Positions 43,901 through 52,814 of a stretch of DNA of 64,000 nt are shown one piece after another (position 1 is the first letter of the stretch; each line of letters opens with the position of its first letter). Below the pieces are notes generated by a model. It did no database searches. It worked only from the letters and a program-made list of their open reading frames with translations, and had not been told where the DNA came from. The translations under genes were made by a program, and so were the position numbers. This DNA comes from an uncultured Eubacteriales bacterium (GTDB lineage: Bacteria > Bacillota > Clostridia > Lachnospirales > Lachnospiraceae): positions 62,001 to 126,000 of the forward strand of contig CASFID010000014.1 in the NCBI GenBank assembly GCA_949294665.1. Direction: 5' to 3'.

Positions 43901-44496
43901 TCGAGCTCGGCCAGTATGTCGTTTACACGCGTCAGGTTCAGCCGCTCCTCCTCCAGCTTCTTCAGGGAAAGATTTTTACGGCGCTTGAATTTGACAATGC
44001 CGGCAGCCTCGTCGAAGAGTTCCCGGCGTTCCTCCGGTTTCCCGCTTAAGATCTTGTCGATCTGCCCCTGTCCGATGATCGAGTACCCTTCCTTTCCGAT
44101 CCCCGTATCATAGAACATCTCGTTGATATCTTTCAGTCTGCATGCCGCTCCGTTGATGAGATACTCGCTCTCTCCGGAACGGTACAGCTTGCGCGTCACC
44201 GTCACCTCTTTAAAGTCGACAGGAAGCTGGTGATCCGAATTGTCCAGAGTGATCGCCACAGACGCATAGCTCAGCGGTTTCCTGTTCTCTGTCCCCGAAA
44301 AGATAACGTCCTGCATACTGCCGCCGCGAAGCTGCTTTACCCTCTGTTCGCCGAGCACCCAGCGGACCGCATCCGCCACATTGCTCTTCCCGCTCCCGTT
44401 TGGGCCCACGATCCCCGTAATGCCGTTATGAAAATCAAACTTGATCTTGTTTGCAAAGGATTTAAATCCCTGCACTTCTATATTTTTTAAGTACAT
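40936..44496 (-). CDS. smc: Chromosome segregation ATPase SMC
   Basis: SMC is the core of the condensin complex with ScpA and ScpB. The 1186-residue protein has Walker [10 protein letters not shown] near residue 32, long coiled coils (about 170-500 and 680-1020), a hinge near 515-640 with [11 protein letters not shown], the signature [10 protein letters not shown] near 1093 and Walker [14 protein letters not shown] near 1120. It is intact and follows rnc by 12 bases. Confidence 0.97.
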   Translation of the reverse strand: MYLKNIEVQGFKSFANKIKFDFHNGITGIVGPNGSGKSNVADAVRWVLGEQRVKQLRGGSMQDVIFSGTENRKPLSYASVAITLDNSDHQLPVDFKEVTVTRKLYRSGESEYLINGAACRLKDINEMFYDTGIGKEGYSIIGQGQIDKILSGKPEERRELFDEAAGIVKFKRRKNLSLKKLEEERLNLTRVNDILAELEKQLGPLEKQSETAREYLRKKEELKTFDINMFLLEEERLRERIREIEEKYEIASSEMAESNSRYDKMKTEYEAIEEEVESIDLAIDTARNQLNETNLLKQQLEGQINVLKEQINTARMNDEHYDNRASAIHVEIDTRLEQKSSFEEERKDVQEKLKEAAGRDAEAKTALIEVQSLIAGHTASIEEKKQEIMELLGSRASTRAKIQHYDTTRQQIASRKAEIAANMSEISDESERLAQRLKEYEEELQKVQESIRGYNDRIRENEQKIEALQKELNVKQEKLRIGQTAYHRESSRLESLKNITERYDGYGNSIRKVMANKDHEKGLIGVVADIIKVDKEYEIAIETALGGSIQNIVTDSEETAKRMIGFLKKNKYGRATFLPLTSMHGGTGIRTPEALREKGVIGLANTLVHVEKRFSALADQLLGRTIVVQNIDDGITIARKYRQSLRLVTLEGELINPGGSMTGGAFKNSSNLLSRRREIEEFEKTVAMLKSDMDAMERQVSEVKSARAACYNEIDSIQTELRRASVLENTERMNVEQTQIRQREAEERRERFLKEQEDLERELRTIADNEESIQMELETSESLEQELNRTIDDLQKKLETEKENEGVQLRESEKVHLALAGFEQQNAFIEENISRIGDEIEKFESELKELDISKDNTSGEIKEKEDKIKELRQTIEDSKDLYDEIGKEIGAQTKKREELNQKHRDFLKMREELSKHISSLDKECFRLNSQKESYEASSEKQMNYMWEEYEITYNHAMELRDVNLTDLAYMKKQIQTLKTDIRKLGTVNVNAIEDYKNISERYEFLKGQHDDLVEAEATLVQIIAELDSAMRKQFSEQFKKISEEFNIVFRELFGGGKGTLELMEDEDILEAGIRIIAQPPGKKLQNMMQLSGGEKALTAISLLFAIQNLKPSPFCLLDEIEAALDDSNVTRFARYLHKLTKSTQFIVITHRRGTMSSADRLYGITMQEKGVSTLVSVDLLENELDK

Positions 44497-44508
44497 ATAA
44501 CACCTGCT

Positions 44509-45201
44509 TTATCCATGTTTTCTGAGTCTGAGGATCGCCTGATAGGCCGCCTGCTGTTCCGCAGCTTTCTTTGTCCTGCCGCTTCCCTCTCCGAAACATT
44601 CCCGGCCGATGAGGACTTCCACACGAAAAGACTTGTTGTGGTCCGGCCCTTCCTCCCCGACCAGGCGGTATGAGATAACCCCGCTTTTTTTTGCCTGGAC
44701 CATCTCCTGAAGGATAGTTTTACTATCATAAAAGAATTTCTTATCCTCCAGATCCGTCAGCACAAATCTGTGGATAAACTCTTTTGCATTAGTAAGACCA
44801 CCATCCAGATAAATGGCTCCGATCAGCGCCTCCATCGCGTCCGAGGTGACCGAGTCCCGCGCCCTTCCCCCCGTGGCTTCCTCCCCTTTGCCAAGCAGGA
44901 GATAATCCCCAAGGCCGATATCTCTCGCACAGAGCGCAAGGGACGGCTCGCATACCATACTGGCTCTCGCCTTCGTAAGTTCACCCTCCGGCGTCTGTGG
45001 AGACTCGAGAAAGAGATATTCGCTGGACACAAGCTCCAGGACCGCGTCGCCTAAGAACTCCAGCCTCTCATTACACTGATATTTCGGGAGATGCTTCTCG
45101 TTCGTATAAGAGCTGTGCATCATAGCATGCCTCAGAAGAGAAAAGTCCTGAAATGTATATCCTATCCTTTCTTCCAACTTTTTCAGTCTGCTGTCATTCA
45201 T
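44509..45201 (-). CDS. rnc: Ribonuclease III
   Basis: RNase III cleaves double-stranded RNA in rRNA and mRNA processing. The 230-residue protein has the signature NERLEFLGDAVLEL near residue 37, a second acidic site DAMEALIGAIYLDGG near 115 and a C-terminal dsRNA-binding domain (about 155-225). I choose the ATG at 45201 with AGGAA seven bases upstream; a GTG nine codons earlier is possible. A terminator lies between acpP and rnc, so it may have a promoter not evident to me. Confidence 0.94.
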   Translation of the reverse strand: MNDSRLKKLEERIGYTFQDFSLLRHAMMHSSYTNEKHLPKYQCNERLEFLGDAVLELVSSEYLFLESPQTPEGELTKARASMVCEPSLALCARDIGLGDYLLLGKGEEATGGRARDSVTSDAMEALIGAIYLDGGLTNAKEFIHRFVLTDLEDKKFFYDSKTILQEMVQAKKSGVISYRLVGEEGPDHNKSFRVEVLIGRECFGEGSGRTKKAAEQQAAYQAILRLRKHG

Positions 45202-45301
45202 CGTACTGTTCCTGATATTTCCTTTCACATAATCTTGTGCAGGAAACCATGGAAGCGCCGCATAACGAATTCTGCTTTCATGTTCATCCTGCAGGAAAAC
45301 G

Positions 45302-45323
45302 AAAAAGCCCAGAGGGGCTTTTT
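45302..45323 (-). terminator. Terminator downstream of acpP
   Basis: AAAAAGCCC, a four-base loop and GGGCTTTTT form a stem with built-in T-tract on the minus strand, 33 bases after the acpP stop. Confidence 0.85.
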
Positions 45324-45355
45324 CGTCCTTTTTACTTATTATTGATATTTTTTAC

Positions 45356-45586
45356 TTATTCCACTGCTTTTTTGATCTGATCGACAGCATCCTGCACCGT
45401 CACGATCTTCTCCGCCTCATCATTGTCGATCTCAATGTCAAACTCTTCTTCAATCCCCATGATGATCTGGAAGATATCAAGAGAATCAGCGCCGAGATCG
45501 TCCACAAATGTTGTCTCCGGTCTGATCTCATCTTTCTGTACATTGAGAACATCGGCTATAATGTCCTGAAGTTTTTCAAATTCCAT
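45356..45586 (-). CDS. acpP: Acyl carrier protein
   Basis: The 76-residue acidic protein carries the phosphopantetheine site GADSLD with Ser35. It holds growing acyl chains in fatty acid synthesis and donates them through PlsX. It sits 17 bases after plsX with AGGAGG before the start. The motif variant DIFQ in place of the usual DTVE follows the serine but does not affect the site. Confidence 0.97.
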   Translation of the reverse strand: MEFEKLQDIIADVLNVQKDEIRPETTFVDDLGADSLDIFQIIMGIEEEFDIEIDNDEAEKIVTVQDAVDQIKKAVE

Positions 45587-45603
45587 AACAACTCCTCCTA
45601 ACT

Positions 45604-46638
45604 TTACCCGTTTTCATTCTTTTCTGTTTCCTGCGTCTTCAAAATAGCGTCTTTGATCTTCTCATTGATCTTCTGCTCTTTGAACGTAACACACTGGATA
45701 ATAGAATTGCACACCTCTGTGGAAGTGGAACTTCCGTGTGTCTTGACTACGAGGCCTTTCAGACCGAGCAGCGGAGCTCCGCCGTACTCACTGGCATCAA
45801 AGTCTTTCAGTGTGGCTTTCAGCGCCGGTTTCACAAGGAGCGCGCCGATCTTGCTGCGAAGACTGGACATCATTCCCTGTTTCACCTTTTTCATCAGGGC
45901 GCCGCCGACACCCTCGTAGAGTTTGAGGATCACGTTGCCTACAAATGCCTCGCATACAATGACGTCCACATCTCCATATGGGATCTCTCTCGCCTCCACG
46001 CTCCCGACAAAATTAATATCGCTGCACTCTTTGAGAAGCGGGAACGTCTCTTTCACAAGCGCATTTCCTTTTTCTTCCTCTGCCCCGATATTCACGATGC
46101 CTACCGTTGGATTCTTCTTTCCGACTATACTCTCCATATAGATGGAACCCATTCTTGCGAACTGTACGAGATGAGATGGACGGGCGTCGACATTGGCTCC
46201 GCAGTCGATCAGAAGGGACACTCCCTTAAGAGTCGGCAGAAGCGGCGCAAGGGGAGGTCTCTCCACACCTTTGATCCTGCCTACAAGGACCTGGCCTCCG
46301 ACAAGCACGGCTCCGGTGCTCCCGGCCGAAACGAAAGCGTCCGCATCTCCGTTCCTGACCATCTTCATCGCGACTACGATAGAAGAATCCTTCTTTACGC
46401 GGATCGCTTTCACCGGCGGTTCTGCGGTTTCTATCACCTCTGTCGCATTTACAATGCGGATCTGTTCTCCCGGATAACTGTACTGCGCCAGCTCCTTCTC
46501 CAGAACACTCTCCTGTCCTGTCAGCAGAATCTGAATGTCCTTTCTCTGCTGTACTGCCCTGACCGCACCCTTAACGATCTCTGCGGGCGCGTTATCCCCG
46601 CCCATCGCGTCAAGGGCGACTCTCGTAATATCAGACAT
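45604..46638 (-). CDS. plsX: Phosphate acyltransferase PlsX
   Basis: PlsX turns acyl-ACP into acyl-phosphate for PlsY. The 344-residue protein begins with MSDITRVALDAMGGDNAP, a family hallmark, and includes SAGSTGAVL near residue 95 and GALLVKPALK. I start at the ATG at 46638 because TAGGAGGAGAG lies just upstream; a longer frame begins with a hydrophobic stretch inside the promoter region. A promoter lies 30-60 bases upstream. Confidence 0.95.
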   Translation of the reverse strand: MSDITRVALDAMGGDNAPAEIVKGAVRAVQQRKDIQILLTGQESVLEKELAQYSYPGEQIRIVNATEVIETAEPPVKAIRVKKDSSIVVAMKMVRNGDADAFVSAGSTGAVLVGGQVLVGRIKGVERPPLAPLLPTLKGVSLLIDCGANVDARPSHLVQFARMGSIYMESIVGKKNPTVGIVNIGAEEEKGNALVKETFPLLKECSDINFVGSVEAREIPYGDVDVIVCEAFVGNVILKLYEGVGGALMKKVKQGMMSSLRSKIGALLVKPALKATLKDFDASEYGGAPLLGLKGLVVKTHGSSTSTEVCNSIIQCVTFKEQKINEKIKDAILKTQETEKNENG

Positions 46639-46666
46639 CTTCTCTCCTCCTAACACTACTGAAATC

Positions 46667-46695
46667 ATTCTACTGGAAAATATTATAAAAATCAA
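46667..46695 (-). promoter_or_regulatory. Promoter of plsX-acpP
   Basis: TTGATT, a 17-base spacer and TAGAAT lie 29 bases upstream of plsX, just after the rpmF terminator. No FapR-type palindrome was seen. Confidence 0.6.
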
Positions 46696-46734
46696 TAAAA
46701 AAAAGACGTAAAACACAAAGTTTTTACGTCTTTT
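46696..46734 (-). terminator. Terminator of yceD-rpmF
   Basis: The stem AAAAGACGTAAA(A)/TTTTTACGTCTTTT with a short loop is followed on the minus strand by a run of T, 16 bases after the rpmF stop. Confidence 0.88.
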
Positions 46735-46749
46735 CACGCAGTTAATTCA

Positions 46750-46929
46750 TCAGTCAACGGAGATGATCTCACGCTTGTTGTATGCGCCGCATGACTTGCA
46801 TACGCGGTGCGGCATCATAAGTTCGCCGCATTTGCTGCATCTGACAAGGTTGGGAGCGCTCATCTTCCAGTTAGCTCTTCTCTTATCTCTTCTTGCTTTT
46901 GAAGATTTATTCTTTGGACAGATCGACAT
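46750..46929 (-). CDS. rpmF: 50S ribosomal protein L32
   Basis: The 59-residue protein starts MSICPKNKSSKARRDKRRANW and carries a four-cysteine zinc ribbon: C31, C34, C44 and C47 (CSKCGELMMPHRVCKSC). That is the standard zinc-bound L32 of Firmicutes. AAGGAGG precedes the ATG. It lies three bases after yceD, the conserved yceD-rpmF-plsX order that couples ribosome and lipid synthesis. Confidence 0.97.
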   Translation of the reverse strand: MSICPKNKSSKARRDKRRANWKMSAPNLVRCSKCGELMMPHRVCKSCGAYNKREIISVD

Positions 46930-46932
46930 AGG

Positions 46933-47460
46933 TTACACCTCCTTAAAATTCTTAAATAAGTCACGGATCACTGACATTCTGGGATCGTTCCCCGGTTCCT
47001 CACATTCACAGGTCCCGGTGTTCAGGTTACGGCCGCACACTCTGCACAGACCTTTGCAGTCCGCACGGCAGAGCACTTTCTCGGGCCACTCCGACAGGAT
47101 CTCACCAAAGAGCAGTCTGTCGACGTCAAGATGAAATCCGTCAATAAAGTTTGATTCATCCAGCCCCTCTGTCAGTTCTGCGTCGGAGAGACCTAAGTCG
47201 ACATGTTTCGTACAGTTTAATACAAATTCATGCCTCACGTCCTCCAGACATCTGTCGCACGGGATCAGGACCGCCAGGCTCGTATCAGCCGTAATGAGCA
47301 GTTCTTTTCCCTTCAGATGTTCTACCCGGACGCAGACCGGCTCACTGCTGACGACCGGGTAATCGCCCGATCTCAGACGGATCACATCCATCGTGAGCGG
47401 TACAGTCTCCTCCACTGTCTTATGCTGGTCTGACAAAACGTCTGATAGGTTTATTAACAT
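46933..47460 (-). CDS. yceD: YceD family (DUF177) protein
   Basis: The 175-residue protein has the DUF177 pattern with PCDRCLEDV near residue 89 and a C-terminal cysteine cluster CRADCKGLCRVCGRNLNTGTC that looks metal-binding. In plants and E. coli the family affects 23S rRNA processing; the bacterial mechanism is not settled. It has a strong promoter and leads the rpmF transcript. Confidence 0.92.
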   Translation of the reverse strand: MLINLSDVLSDQHKTVEETVPLTMDVIRLRSGDYPVVSSEPVCVRVEHLKGKELLITADTSLAVLIPCDRCLEDVRHEFVLNCTKHVDLGLSDAELTEGLDESNFIDGFHLDVDRLLFGEILSEWPEKVLCRADCKGLCRVCGRNLNTGTCECEEPGNDPRMSVIRDLFKNFKEV

Positions 47461-47488
47461 CGTTAGTTCTCCTATTCACACCTAAACC

Positions 47489-47516
47489 ATTATATCACGG
47501 AAAACAGGTTTGTCAA
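47489..47516 (-). promoter_or_regulatory. Strong promoter of yceD-rpmF
   Basis: A perfect TTGACA, a 16-base spacer and a perfect TATAAT with a TGA extension lie 29 bases before the yceD start. Confidence 0.88.
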
Positions 47517-47556
47517 CCAGTTTTTTCTGCAGCTGATCGATATGGCAGATCGCCCG

Positions 47557-48753
47557 CTATTTTACAAGAGCAAGCGTCTCGCGCGCGATGGCCAGTTCCT
47601 CGTTAGTCGGTATCACAAATACTCTGACTTTGGATCCCGCTTTCGTAAGTTCTTTCTGCTGGCCTCTGAGTCCGTCGTTTACTTCCTTGTCAAAATCAAC
47701 GCCGAGGTAGCCGAGATAGCTGCATACCTGTTCTCTTACGTAATCGTCGTTCTCGCCGATTCCGGCTGTGAACACGATGTCGTCCACGCCGTTCATGGCC
47801 GCCGCATATGCACCGATGTATTTTGCCACACGGTAGGAAAATACGTCCATTGCGATCTTCGCTTTCTTATCGCCGCTGTTCATCGCGTCCGTCAGATCGC
47901 GGAAATCGCTGGAAAGTCCGTCGGAAAGCCCGAATACGCCCGACTTCTTGTTCAGGACGTTCATCACCCCTGCGATGTCAAGATTTTCTTTCTGCGCGAG
48001 GAACTCCATGATAGCCGGATCGATATCACCGGAACGGGTACCCATCACAAGTCCCTCGAGCGGCGTCAGGCCCATGGAAGTATCCACGGATCTGCCGTTC
48101 ATGACTGCCGTCACGCTGGAGCCGTTCCCGAGATGGCATACGATCGTTTTCAGATCCTCATAAGGTCTTCCCATCACTTCGGCAGCTTTCCTGGACACAT
48201 AGCTATGGCTCGTGCCGTGGAACCCGTAACGTCTTACTTTGTATTTCTCATAGTATTCATACGGAAGTCCGTACATATACGCTTTCTCCGGCATTGTCTG
48301 GTGGAACGCCGTATCGAACACTCCCACCATCGGCGTGTCGGGCATCAGCTTCTGGCACGCCTCGACTCCGATCAGATTCGCCGGATTGTGCAGCGGAGCA
48401 AGTTCATTGCACTCCTCAACTGCTTTCTTGACGTCCTCTGTGATAACGACTGAAGCTGCAAACTTTTCTCCGCCGTGCACCATGCGGTGTCCTACCGCGC
48501 CGATCTCATCCAGACTGCCGACAACGCCTTTCTCCGGATCTGTAAGCGCCTCGATCACATACTGGATCGCCTCTGTGTGCGTCGGCATGGGCTTGTCCGT
48601 CTTCTCCTTTTCTCCGCCTTCCGGCTGGTACGTCAGTCTGCCGTCGATCCCGATCCTCTCACAGATGCCCTTTGCCAGGACTTCCTCTGAAGCCGCATTG
48701 ATAAGCTGAAACTTCAGTGAAGAACTTCCACAGTTGATTACTAATACATTCAT
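47557..48753 (-). CDS. ackA: Acetate kinase
   Basis: AckA makes acetate and ATP from acetyl phosphate. The 398-residue protein starts MNVLVINCGSSSLKFQL and includes HRMVHGGEKF, VFDTAFHQTMPEKAY, HLGNGSS and GTRSGDIDP, the full ASKHA acetokinase set. GGGAGGAAGG precedes the start. With pta just upstream it forms the main acetate pathway of fermenting Clostridia. Confidence 0.97.
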   Translation of the reverse strand: MNVLVINCGSSSLKFQLINAASEEVLAKGICERIGIDGRLTYQPEGGEKEKTDKPMPTHTEAIQYVIEALTDPEKGVVGSLDEIGAVGHRMVHGGEKFAASVVITEDVKKAVEECNELAPLHNPANLIGVEACQKLMPDTPMVGVFDTAFHQTMPEKAYMYGLPYEYYEKYKVRRYGFHGTSHSYVSRKAAEVMGRPYEDLKTIVCHLGNGSSVTAVMNGRSVDTSMGLTPLEGLVMGTRSGDIDPAIMEFLAQKENLDIAGVMNVLNKKSGVFGLSDGLSSDFRDLTDAMNSGDKKAKIAMDVFSYRVAKYIGAYAAAMNGVDDIVFTAGIGENDDYVREQVCSYLGYLGVDFDKEVNDGLRGQQKELTKAGSKVRVFVIPTNEELAIARETLALVK

Positions 48754-48789
48754 TTTCCTTCCTCCCGAAAATTTATTATTTTATAACTG

Positions 48790-48809
48790 CAGGAAGCTGC
48801 AGCTTCCTG
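48790..48809. repeat. 20-base perfect palindrome between pta and ackA
   Basis: CAGGAAGCTGCAGCTTCCTG begins four bases after the pta stop. In RNA it forms an eight-pair stem with a four-base loop. No T-run follows, so it is more likely a processing or stability element than a terminator. Confidence 0.65.
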
Positions 48810-48813
48810 AATA

Positions 48814-49809
48814 CTACATAGACTGTGCCTGAACTGCGGTGATCGCGACTACGCCTGCGATATCCTCGGCGCTGCATCCTCTCGACAAGTCGTTGACCGG
48901 AGCGGCGATCCCCTGTGTGAGCGGGCCGTATGCTTCTGCCTTGCCAAGTCTCTGAACGAGTTTGTATCCGATATTTCCCGCATCCAGATCCGGGAAGATC
49001 AGGACGTTGGCATGTCCTGCCACGTCGCTGCCGGGCGCCTTGGAAGCCCCCACTTCCGGCACGATCGCCGCATCAAGCTGGAGTTCGCCATCCAGCTTCA
49101 GCTCCGGCGCCAGCTCGTGAGCGATCTTCGTCGCCTCTACGACCTTATCTACATCTGCATGCTTGGCGCTTCCCTTGGTGGAGTGGGAAAGCATGGCCAC
49201 GATCGGCTCGTGGCCTGTAAGAATACGGAAAGATTCTGCGGAAGACACCGCGATATTCGCCAGTTTCTCCGGATCCGGGTTCTGTTCCAGGCCGGCATCG
49301 CTGAAAATAAATGTTCCATTGTCTCCCATATCGCAGTCCGGTACTACCATAAGGAAGAAAGCGGATACGAGCTTTGTGCCGGGCTTTGTCTTGAGAATCT
49401 GCAGACACGGACGCAGCGTATCAGCCGATGAATGACATGCTCCGGAAACCATGCCGTCTGCATCCCCCATCTTTACCATCATCACTCCATAGTACAGATA
49501 ATTGTTCAGGAGCAGTTCCCTTGCCTGTTCTTCCGTCATGCCCTTTTTCTGTCTGAGCTCGACAAGCTTTGCGATGTAACCTTCCGTCTTATCGCTTGTC
49601 GCCGGATCCACGATCACCGCGCCGGAAATATCATATGTACCTCTGTTCTTCTCGATCTCCTCCTCGCTGCCCACAAGGATCAGATCCGCAATCCCGTCTC
49701 TGAGGACCGATTCAGCAGCTTTGTAAGTTCTCTCATCCTCTGTCTCCGGCAGGACGATCGTCTTTTTGTCCGCTTTCGCCCGCGCCTTGATCTCATCAAT
49801 AAATCCCAT
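48814..49809 (-). CDS. pta: Phosphate acetyltransferase
   Basis: Pta interconverts acetyl-CoA and acetyl phosphate. The 331-residue protein is the short form without the N-terminal DRTGG domain. Family blocks are IVLPETEDERT near residue 19, GMVSGACHSSADTLRP near 127, FSDAGLEQNPDPEKLANIA near 177 and LSHSTKGSAKH near 212. I start at the ATG at 49809 with AAAGGTGG ten bases upstream. It precedes ackA. Confidence 0.96.
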   Translation of the reverse strand: MGFIDEIKARAKADKKTIVLPETEDERTYKAAESVLRDGIADLILVGSEEEIEKNRGTYDISGAVIVDPATSDKTEGYIAKLVELRQKKGMTEEQARELLLNNYLYYGVMMVKMGDADGMVSGACHSSADTLRPCLQILKTKPGTKLVSAFFLMVVPDCDMGDNGTFIFSDAGLEQNPDPEKLANIAVSSAESFRILTGHEPIVAMLSHSTKGSAKHADVDKVVEATKIAHELAPELKLDGELQLDAAIVPEVGASKAPGSDVAGHANVLIFPDLDAGNIGYKLVQRLGKAEAYGPLTQGIAAPVNDLSRGCSAEDIAGVVAITAVQAQSM

Positions 49810-49848
49810 ATTTAATATGCCACCTTTCATTTTTAATCACATAGGATT

Positions 49849-49877
49849 ATTATAAAGCAAATTATTTTTGTATACAA
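49849..49877 (-). promoter_or_regulatory. Promoter of pta-ackA with palindrome over the -35
   Basis: TTGTAT, a 17-base spacer and a perfect TATAAT lie 40 bases upstream. The -35 is embedded in TTGTATACAA (49868-49877), a perfect ten-base palindrome sharing the core TGTATACA with the site at the GntR promoter. Confidence 0.7.
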
Positions 49878-49922
49878 GGGATTCCACGGGATTTTATCGC
49901 CATTTTATGTGCATTTTTGAGT

Positions 49923-49961
49923 ACAATCATACATCTGCACATCCGTCTTTTATATGATTGT
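49923..49961. repeat. Nine-base inverted repeat in the pta-mgtE intergenic region
   Basis: ACAATCATA and TATGATTGT, 21 bases apart, lie downstream of mgtE and upstream of the pta promoter. No T-run follows, so its role as terminator or regulator site is undecided. Nothing else was seen in this 190-base gap. Confidence 0.35.
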
Positions 49962-50001
49962 TACAAAAATAACGATATCAGTTCTCAGTCTCCGTCTCCG
50001 G

Positions 50002-51354
50002 TCACAGCCTGAAAAATGCAGTCACAATGTTGAAATAGACAAGGATCGTACATGTATCCAGTATTGTCGTGATCAGAGGAGCGGCCATGATCGCCGGATC
50101 AAGCCCTATCTTCTTGGCTGCCAGCGGGAGAATACATCCGATGCACTTTGCCATGATGACGACCGCGATCATTGTAATTCCAAGAGCAGCCGCGAGCATG
50201 ATATTCCAGTCGTACATCAGACAGATGCGCAGTCCGTTCACCACTGCGAGAAGCGTCCCTACGATGAGCGCCACGCGTATTTCCTTGAAGATGACTTTGA
50301 AGATATCTCTGAACTCGATCTCCCCCACGGCCAGTCCCCGGATCACAAGGGTGGAACTCTGGGAGCCGCAGTTGCCTCCTGTTCCCATGAGCATGGGAAT
50401 AAACGTGATAAGGACCGGCATCGCCGCCATCGCATTTTCATAATAGCCCAGGATCTCGCCGGTAACCGTGGCCGAAAGCATCATGAGCATGAGCCATGGC
50501 GTGCGGTTCTTCGCCTGCTTCAGCACAGAAGTCCCGAAATAGGAATCCTCATTGGGGCTGACTCCGGCCATGATGCTGATATCCTCAGTCGTCTCATCCT
50601 GCAGAACGAGCATCGCGTCATCCACTGTGACGATACCCACAAGACAGTCTTCGTGGTCAATGATCGGAATGGCGACAAGGCCGTATTTGTTGATCATGTT
50701 GGCCACATACTCCTGGTCGTCGAGTGTCCGGGCATAGAGCACATTTTCGTCCATGATCTCCTCAATCCTCCTGGACTCTCCCGCGGTGAGCAGATCCTTT
50801 ACGTCCACCATGCCGATGAGTTTCTTCTTCTCCGTGACGTAACAGGTATAGATCGTCTCTTTGTTGATGCCTACCTGGCGGATCTTAAGGATCGCATCCG
50901 CCACAGTCATCTCCCTGCGCAGACTGATATACTCGACATTCATAATACTGCCGGCGCTGTCCTCCGGATACTGTAAAAGCGCGTTGATCTTCTGCCGCGT
51001 ATCTTCATCTGTGACCATGAGAAGCCTGTCTACCACATTAGCCGGCATTTCCTCCAGAACGTCCACCGTATCGTCGACATACATCTCCTCCATGACTTCC
51101 TCAAGCTCGGAATCTGTCAGTGCATTGATGAGATCCGCCCTCATATCACTGTTCATATCCGTGAATACTTCCGCCGCCTCTTCCTTTGCCAGAAGTCTGA
51201 ACACCAGCGTCTGCTGCTTCCTGTCAAGTTCATCAAAAGCATCCACGATATCCACTGGATGCATGGATTCCAGTTCTTCCTTGAGCGTTTTAAAGTCATG
51301 TCTCTCGAGCAGTTCGCTCATGCGCCCGACATCCATCTTGCAGTCTTTGTCCAT
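50002..51354 (-). CDS. mgtE: Magnesium transporter MgtE
   Basis: MgtE is a gated Mg2+ channel. The 450-residue protein has the N-terminal superhelical domain (about 10-125), two CBS domains (about 130-250) that sense Mg2+, and five membrane helices from about 280 to the end, with the pore sequence PMLMGTGGNCGSQSS near 330. The length and domain order are standard. It has its own promoter, divergent from tmcAL. I saw no M-box riboswitch in its roughly 110-base leader. Confidence 0.95.
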   Translation of the reverse strand: MDKDCKMDVGRMSELLERHDFKTLKEELESMHPVDIVDAFDELDRKQQTLVFRLLAKEEAAEVFTDMNSDMRADLINALTDSELEEVMEEMYVDDTVDVLEEMPANVVDRLLMVTDEDTRQKINALLQYPEDSAGSIMNVEYISLRREMTVADAILKIRQVGINKETIYTCYVTEKKKLIGMVDVKDLLTAGESRRIEEIMDENVLYARTLDDQEYVANMINKYGLVAIPIIDHEDCLVGIVTVDDAMLVLQDETTEDISIMAGVSPNEDSYFGTSVLKQAKNRTPWLMLMMLSATVTGEILGYYENAMAAMPVLITFIPMLMGTGGNCGSQSSTLVIRGLAVGEIEFRDIFKVIFKEIRVALIVGTLLAVVNGLRICLMYDWNIMLAAALGITMIAVVIMAKCIGCILPLAAKKIGLDPAIMAAPLITTILDTCTILVYFNIVTAFFRL

Positions 51355-51470
51355 GCCATCACCTTTTCCAACTTTTTCCTCTCTTTTCCCGTATGGCGGA
51401 AGCGCAGGAAATCGTCCGCTCCCAGCAGAAAAGCAGATTATTTTTTATCTGTATGAACTCGTCTTTTTAT

Positions 51471-51499
51471 AGTATAATATGGGGGAAATTGATATACAA
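51471..51499 (-). promoter_or_regulatory. Promoter of mgtE
   Basis: TTGTAT, a 17-base spacer and TATACT on the minus strand. The -10 overlaps the plus-strand TATAAT of tmcAL by four bases, so the two promoters cannot be occupied together. Confidence 0.7.
51473..51478 (+). promoter_or_regulatory. -10 element of tmcAL
   Basis: A perfect TATAAT lies 32 bases before the tmcAL start codon. No good -35 is present. Confidence 0.5.
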
Positions 51500-51509
51500 G
51501 GAGATTCTT

Positions 51510-52814
51510 ATGAAAATCGTAGGTCTTATCACAGAATATAATCCATTCCATAACGGACACCTTCATCATATTAAGGAAGCGGTACGCGTCACCGGATCGG
51601 ACGCCGCCATCGTCGTCATGAGCGGCGACTATGTACAGCGCGGGGTTCCCGCCGTCATGCCCAAACGTCTCCGGGCGGAAATGGCTCTGAAATGCGGTGC
51701 GGCAGCCGTCTTTGAGCTCCCTGTATGCTATGCGACCGGCAGTGCGGAACTTTTCGCAGCCGGAGCCGTATCCCTGCTCGACCGCCTCGGGATCGTAGAC
51801 TCGATCTGTTTCGGGAGCGAATGCGACGACCTTGAGTCTCTTTCCCGGATTGCAGATATCCTCTGCCGGGAACCTGAGCAGTATCGCCGCATCCTCCGGG
51901 ATCGTCTGAAAGAAGGCCGTTCTTTCCCGGAAGCCAGACAGATGGCTCTAAGAGAGTATTCCCACTCTGAACAATACGCCGCTCTTCTGTCCGATCCGAA
52001 CAACATACTCGGGATCGAATACCTGAAGGCGCTCCGGAACCTGAAAAGTCCGCTTAAACCATATACGATACGAAGAGAGGGAGCGCACTATCATGACGAT
52101 GCGATGCATACGGACGGCTACAGCTCTGCATCCGCGATCCGCTCGCTTCTCGCCTACTCGGGTTCTGCCCTGTGCACGGACCGCACAGGCGGAACTTTTG
52201 ACAACACGCCCTTTTCCGCAATATTGAGCGAACTGGAAGACCAGGTTCCCTCCTGCTGTCTGGAACTGTTAAAAGATCAACACCGGGTATCCTACCCTAT
52301 CTATCAGAATGATTTTTCTCTTCTGCTGAAATATAAGCTGCTGAACAAACATCCCGACGGACTTCTCCGCTATATGGATGTCTCTGAAGAACTCGCCAAC
52401 AGGATCTGCGCCCGGCTGAATGATTTTTTCAACTACAAGCAGTTCTGTGAGCTCATAAAGACGAGAGAGATCACGCAGACGCGCGTCAACCGCGCGCTCC
52501 TCCACATCATGCTCGGTCTCAAGAAAGAAGATACGGCGGTTTACGTGGAAGACGGATATCACTACTATGCCCGGCTGCTGGGATTTCGCAAGGACCGGGA
52601 AAAGATACTGGCTTACGCCGCCAGAAAGGGGAATCTTCCTCTTCTCACCCGCCTGGCCGACAGCGCGCACCTGCCGCCGGCCGGACAGAAAATGCTGCGA
52701 AATGACATCCTGGCTTCCAATCTGTACATGTCCGTGGTGACAGACCGGTACAAGACCGCTTTCCAGAATGAATACAGACAGCAGATGATCAAAGTCTCTT
52801 CGCGACTGCCCTGA
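51510..52814 (+). CDS. tmcAL: tRNA(Met) cytidine acetate ligase
   Basis: TmcAL uses ATP and acetate to acetylate the wobble cytidine of elongator tRNA-Met. The 434-residue protein starts [20 protein letters not shown], with the nucleotidyltransferase HNGH motif, then [14 protein letters not shown] and [16 protein letters not shown], all family hallmarks. I start at the ATG at 51510 with AAGGAG seven bases upstream; the open frame extends 39 codons earlier but only through promoter sequence. Its last 26 bases overlap the convergent icd gene. Confidence 0.93.
   Translation: MKIVGLITEYNPFHNGHLHHIKEAVRVTGSDAAIVVMSGDYVQRGVPAVMPKRLRAEMALKCGAAAVFELPVCYATGSAELFAAGAVSLLDRLGIVDSICFGSECDDLESLSRIADILCREPEQYRRILRDRLKEGRSFPEARQMALREYSHSEQYAALLSDPNNILGIEYLKALRNLKSPLKPYTIRREGAHYHDDAMHTDGYSSASAIRSLLAYSGSALCTDRTGGTFDNTPFSAILSELEDQVPSCCLELLKDQHRVSYPIYQNDFSLLLKYKLLNKHPDGLLRYMDVSEELANRICARLNDFFNYKQFCELIKTREITQTRVNRALLHIMLGLKKEDTAVYVEDGYHYYARLLGFRKDREKILAYAARKGNLPLLTRLADSAHLPPAGQKMLRNDILASNLYMSVVTDRYKTAFQNEYRQQMIKVSSRLP

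Noticed and set aside
46639..46737. N-terminal extension of PlsX with a hydrophobic segment
   Set aside because: The extension runs through the promoter and ribosome binding site of plsX; the family start is at 46638.
50002..51470. M-box magnesium riboswitch before mgtE
   Set aside because: The leader is about 110 bases and does not show the M-box conserved core or a following terminator.
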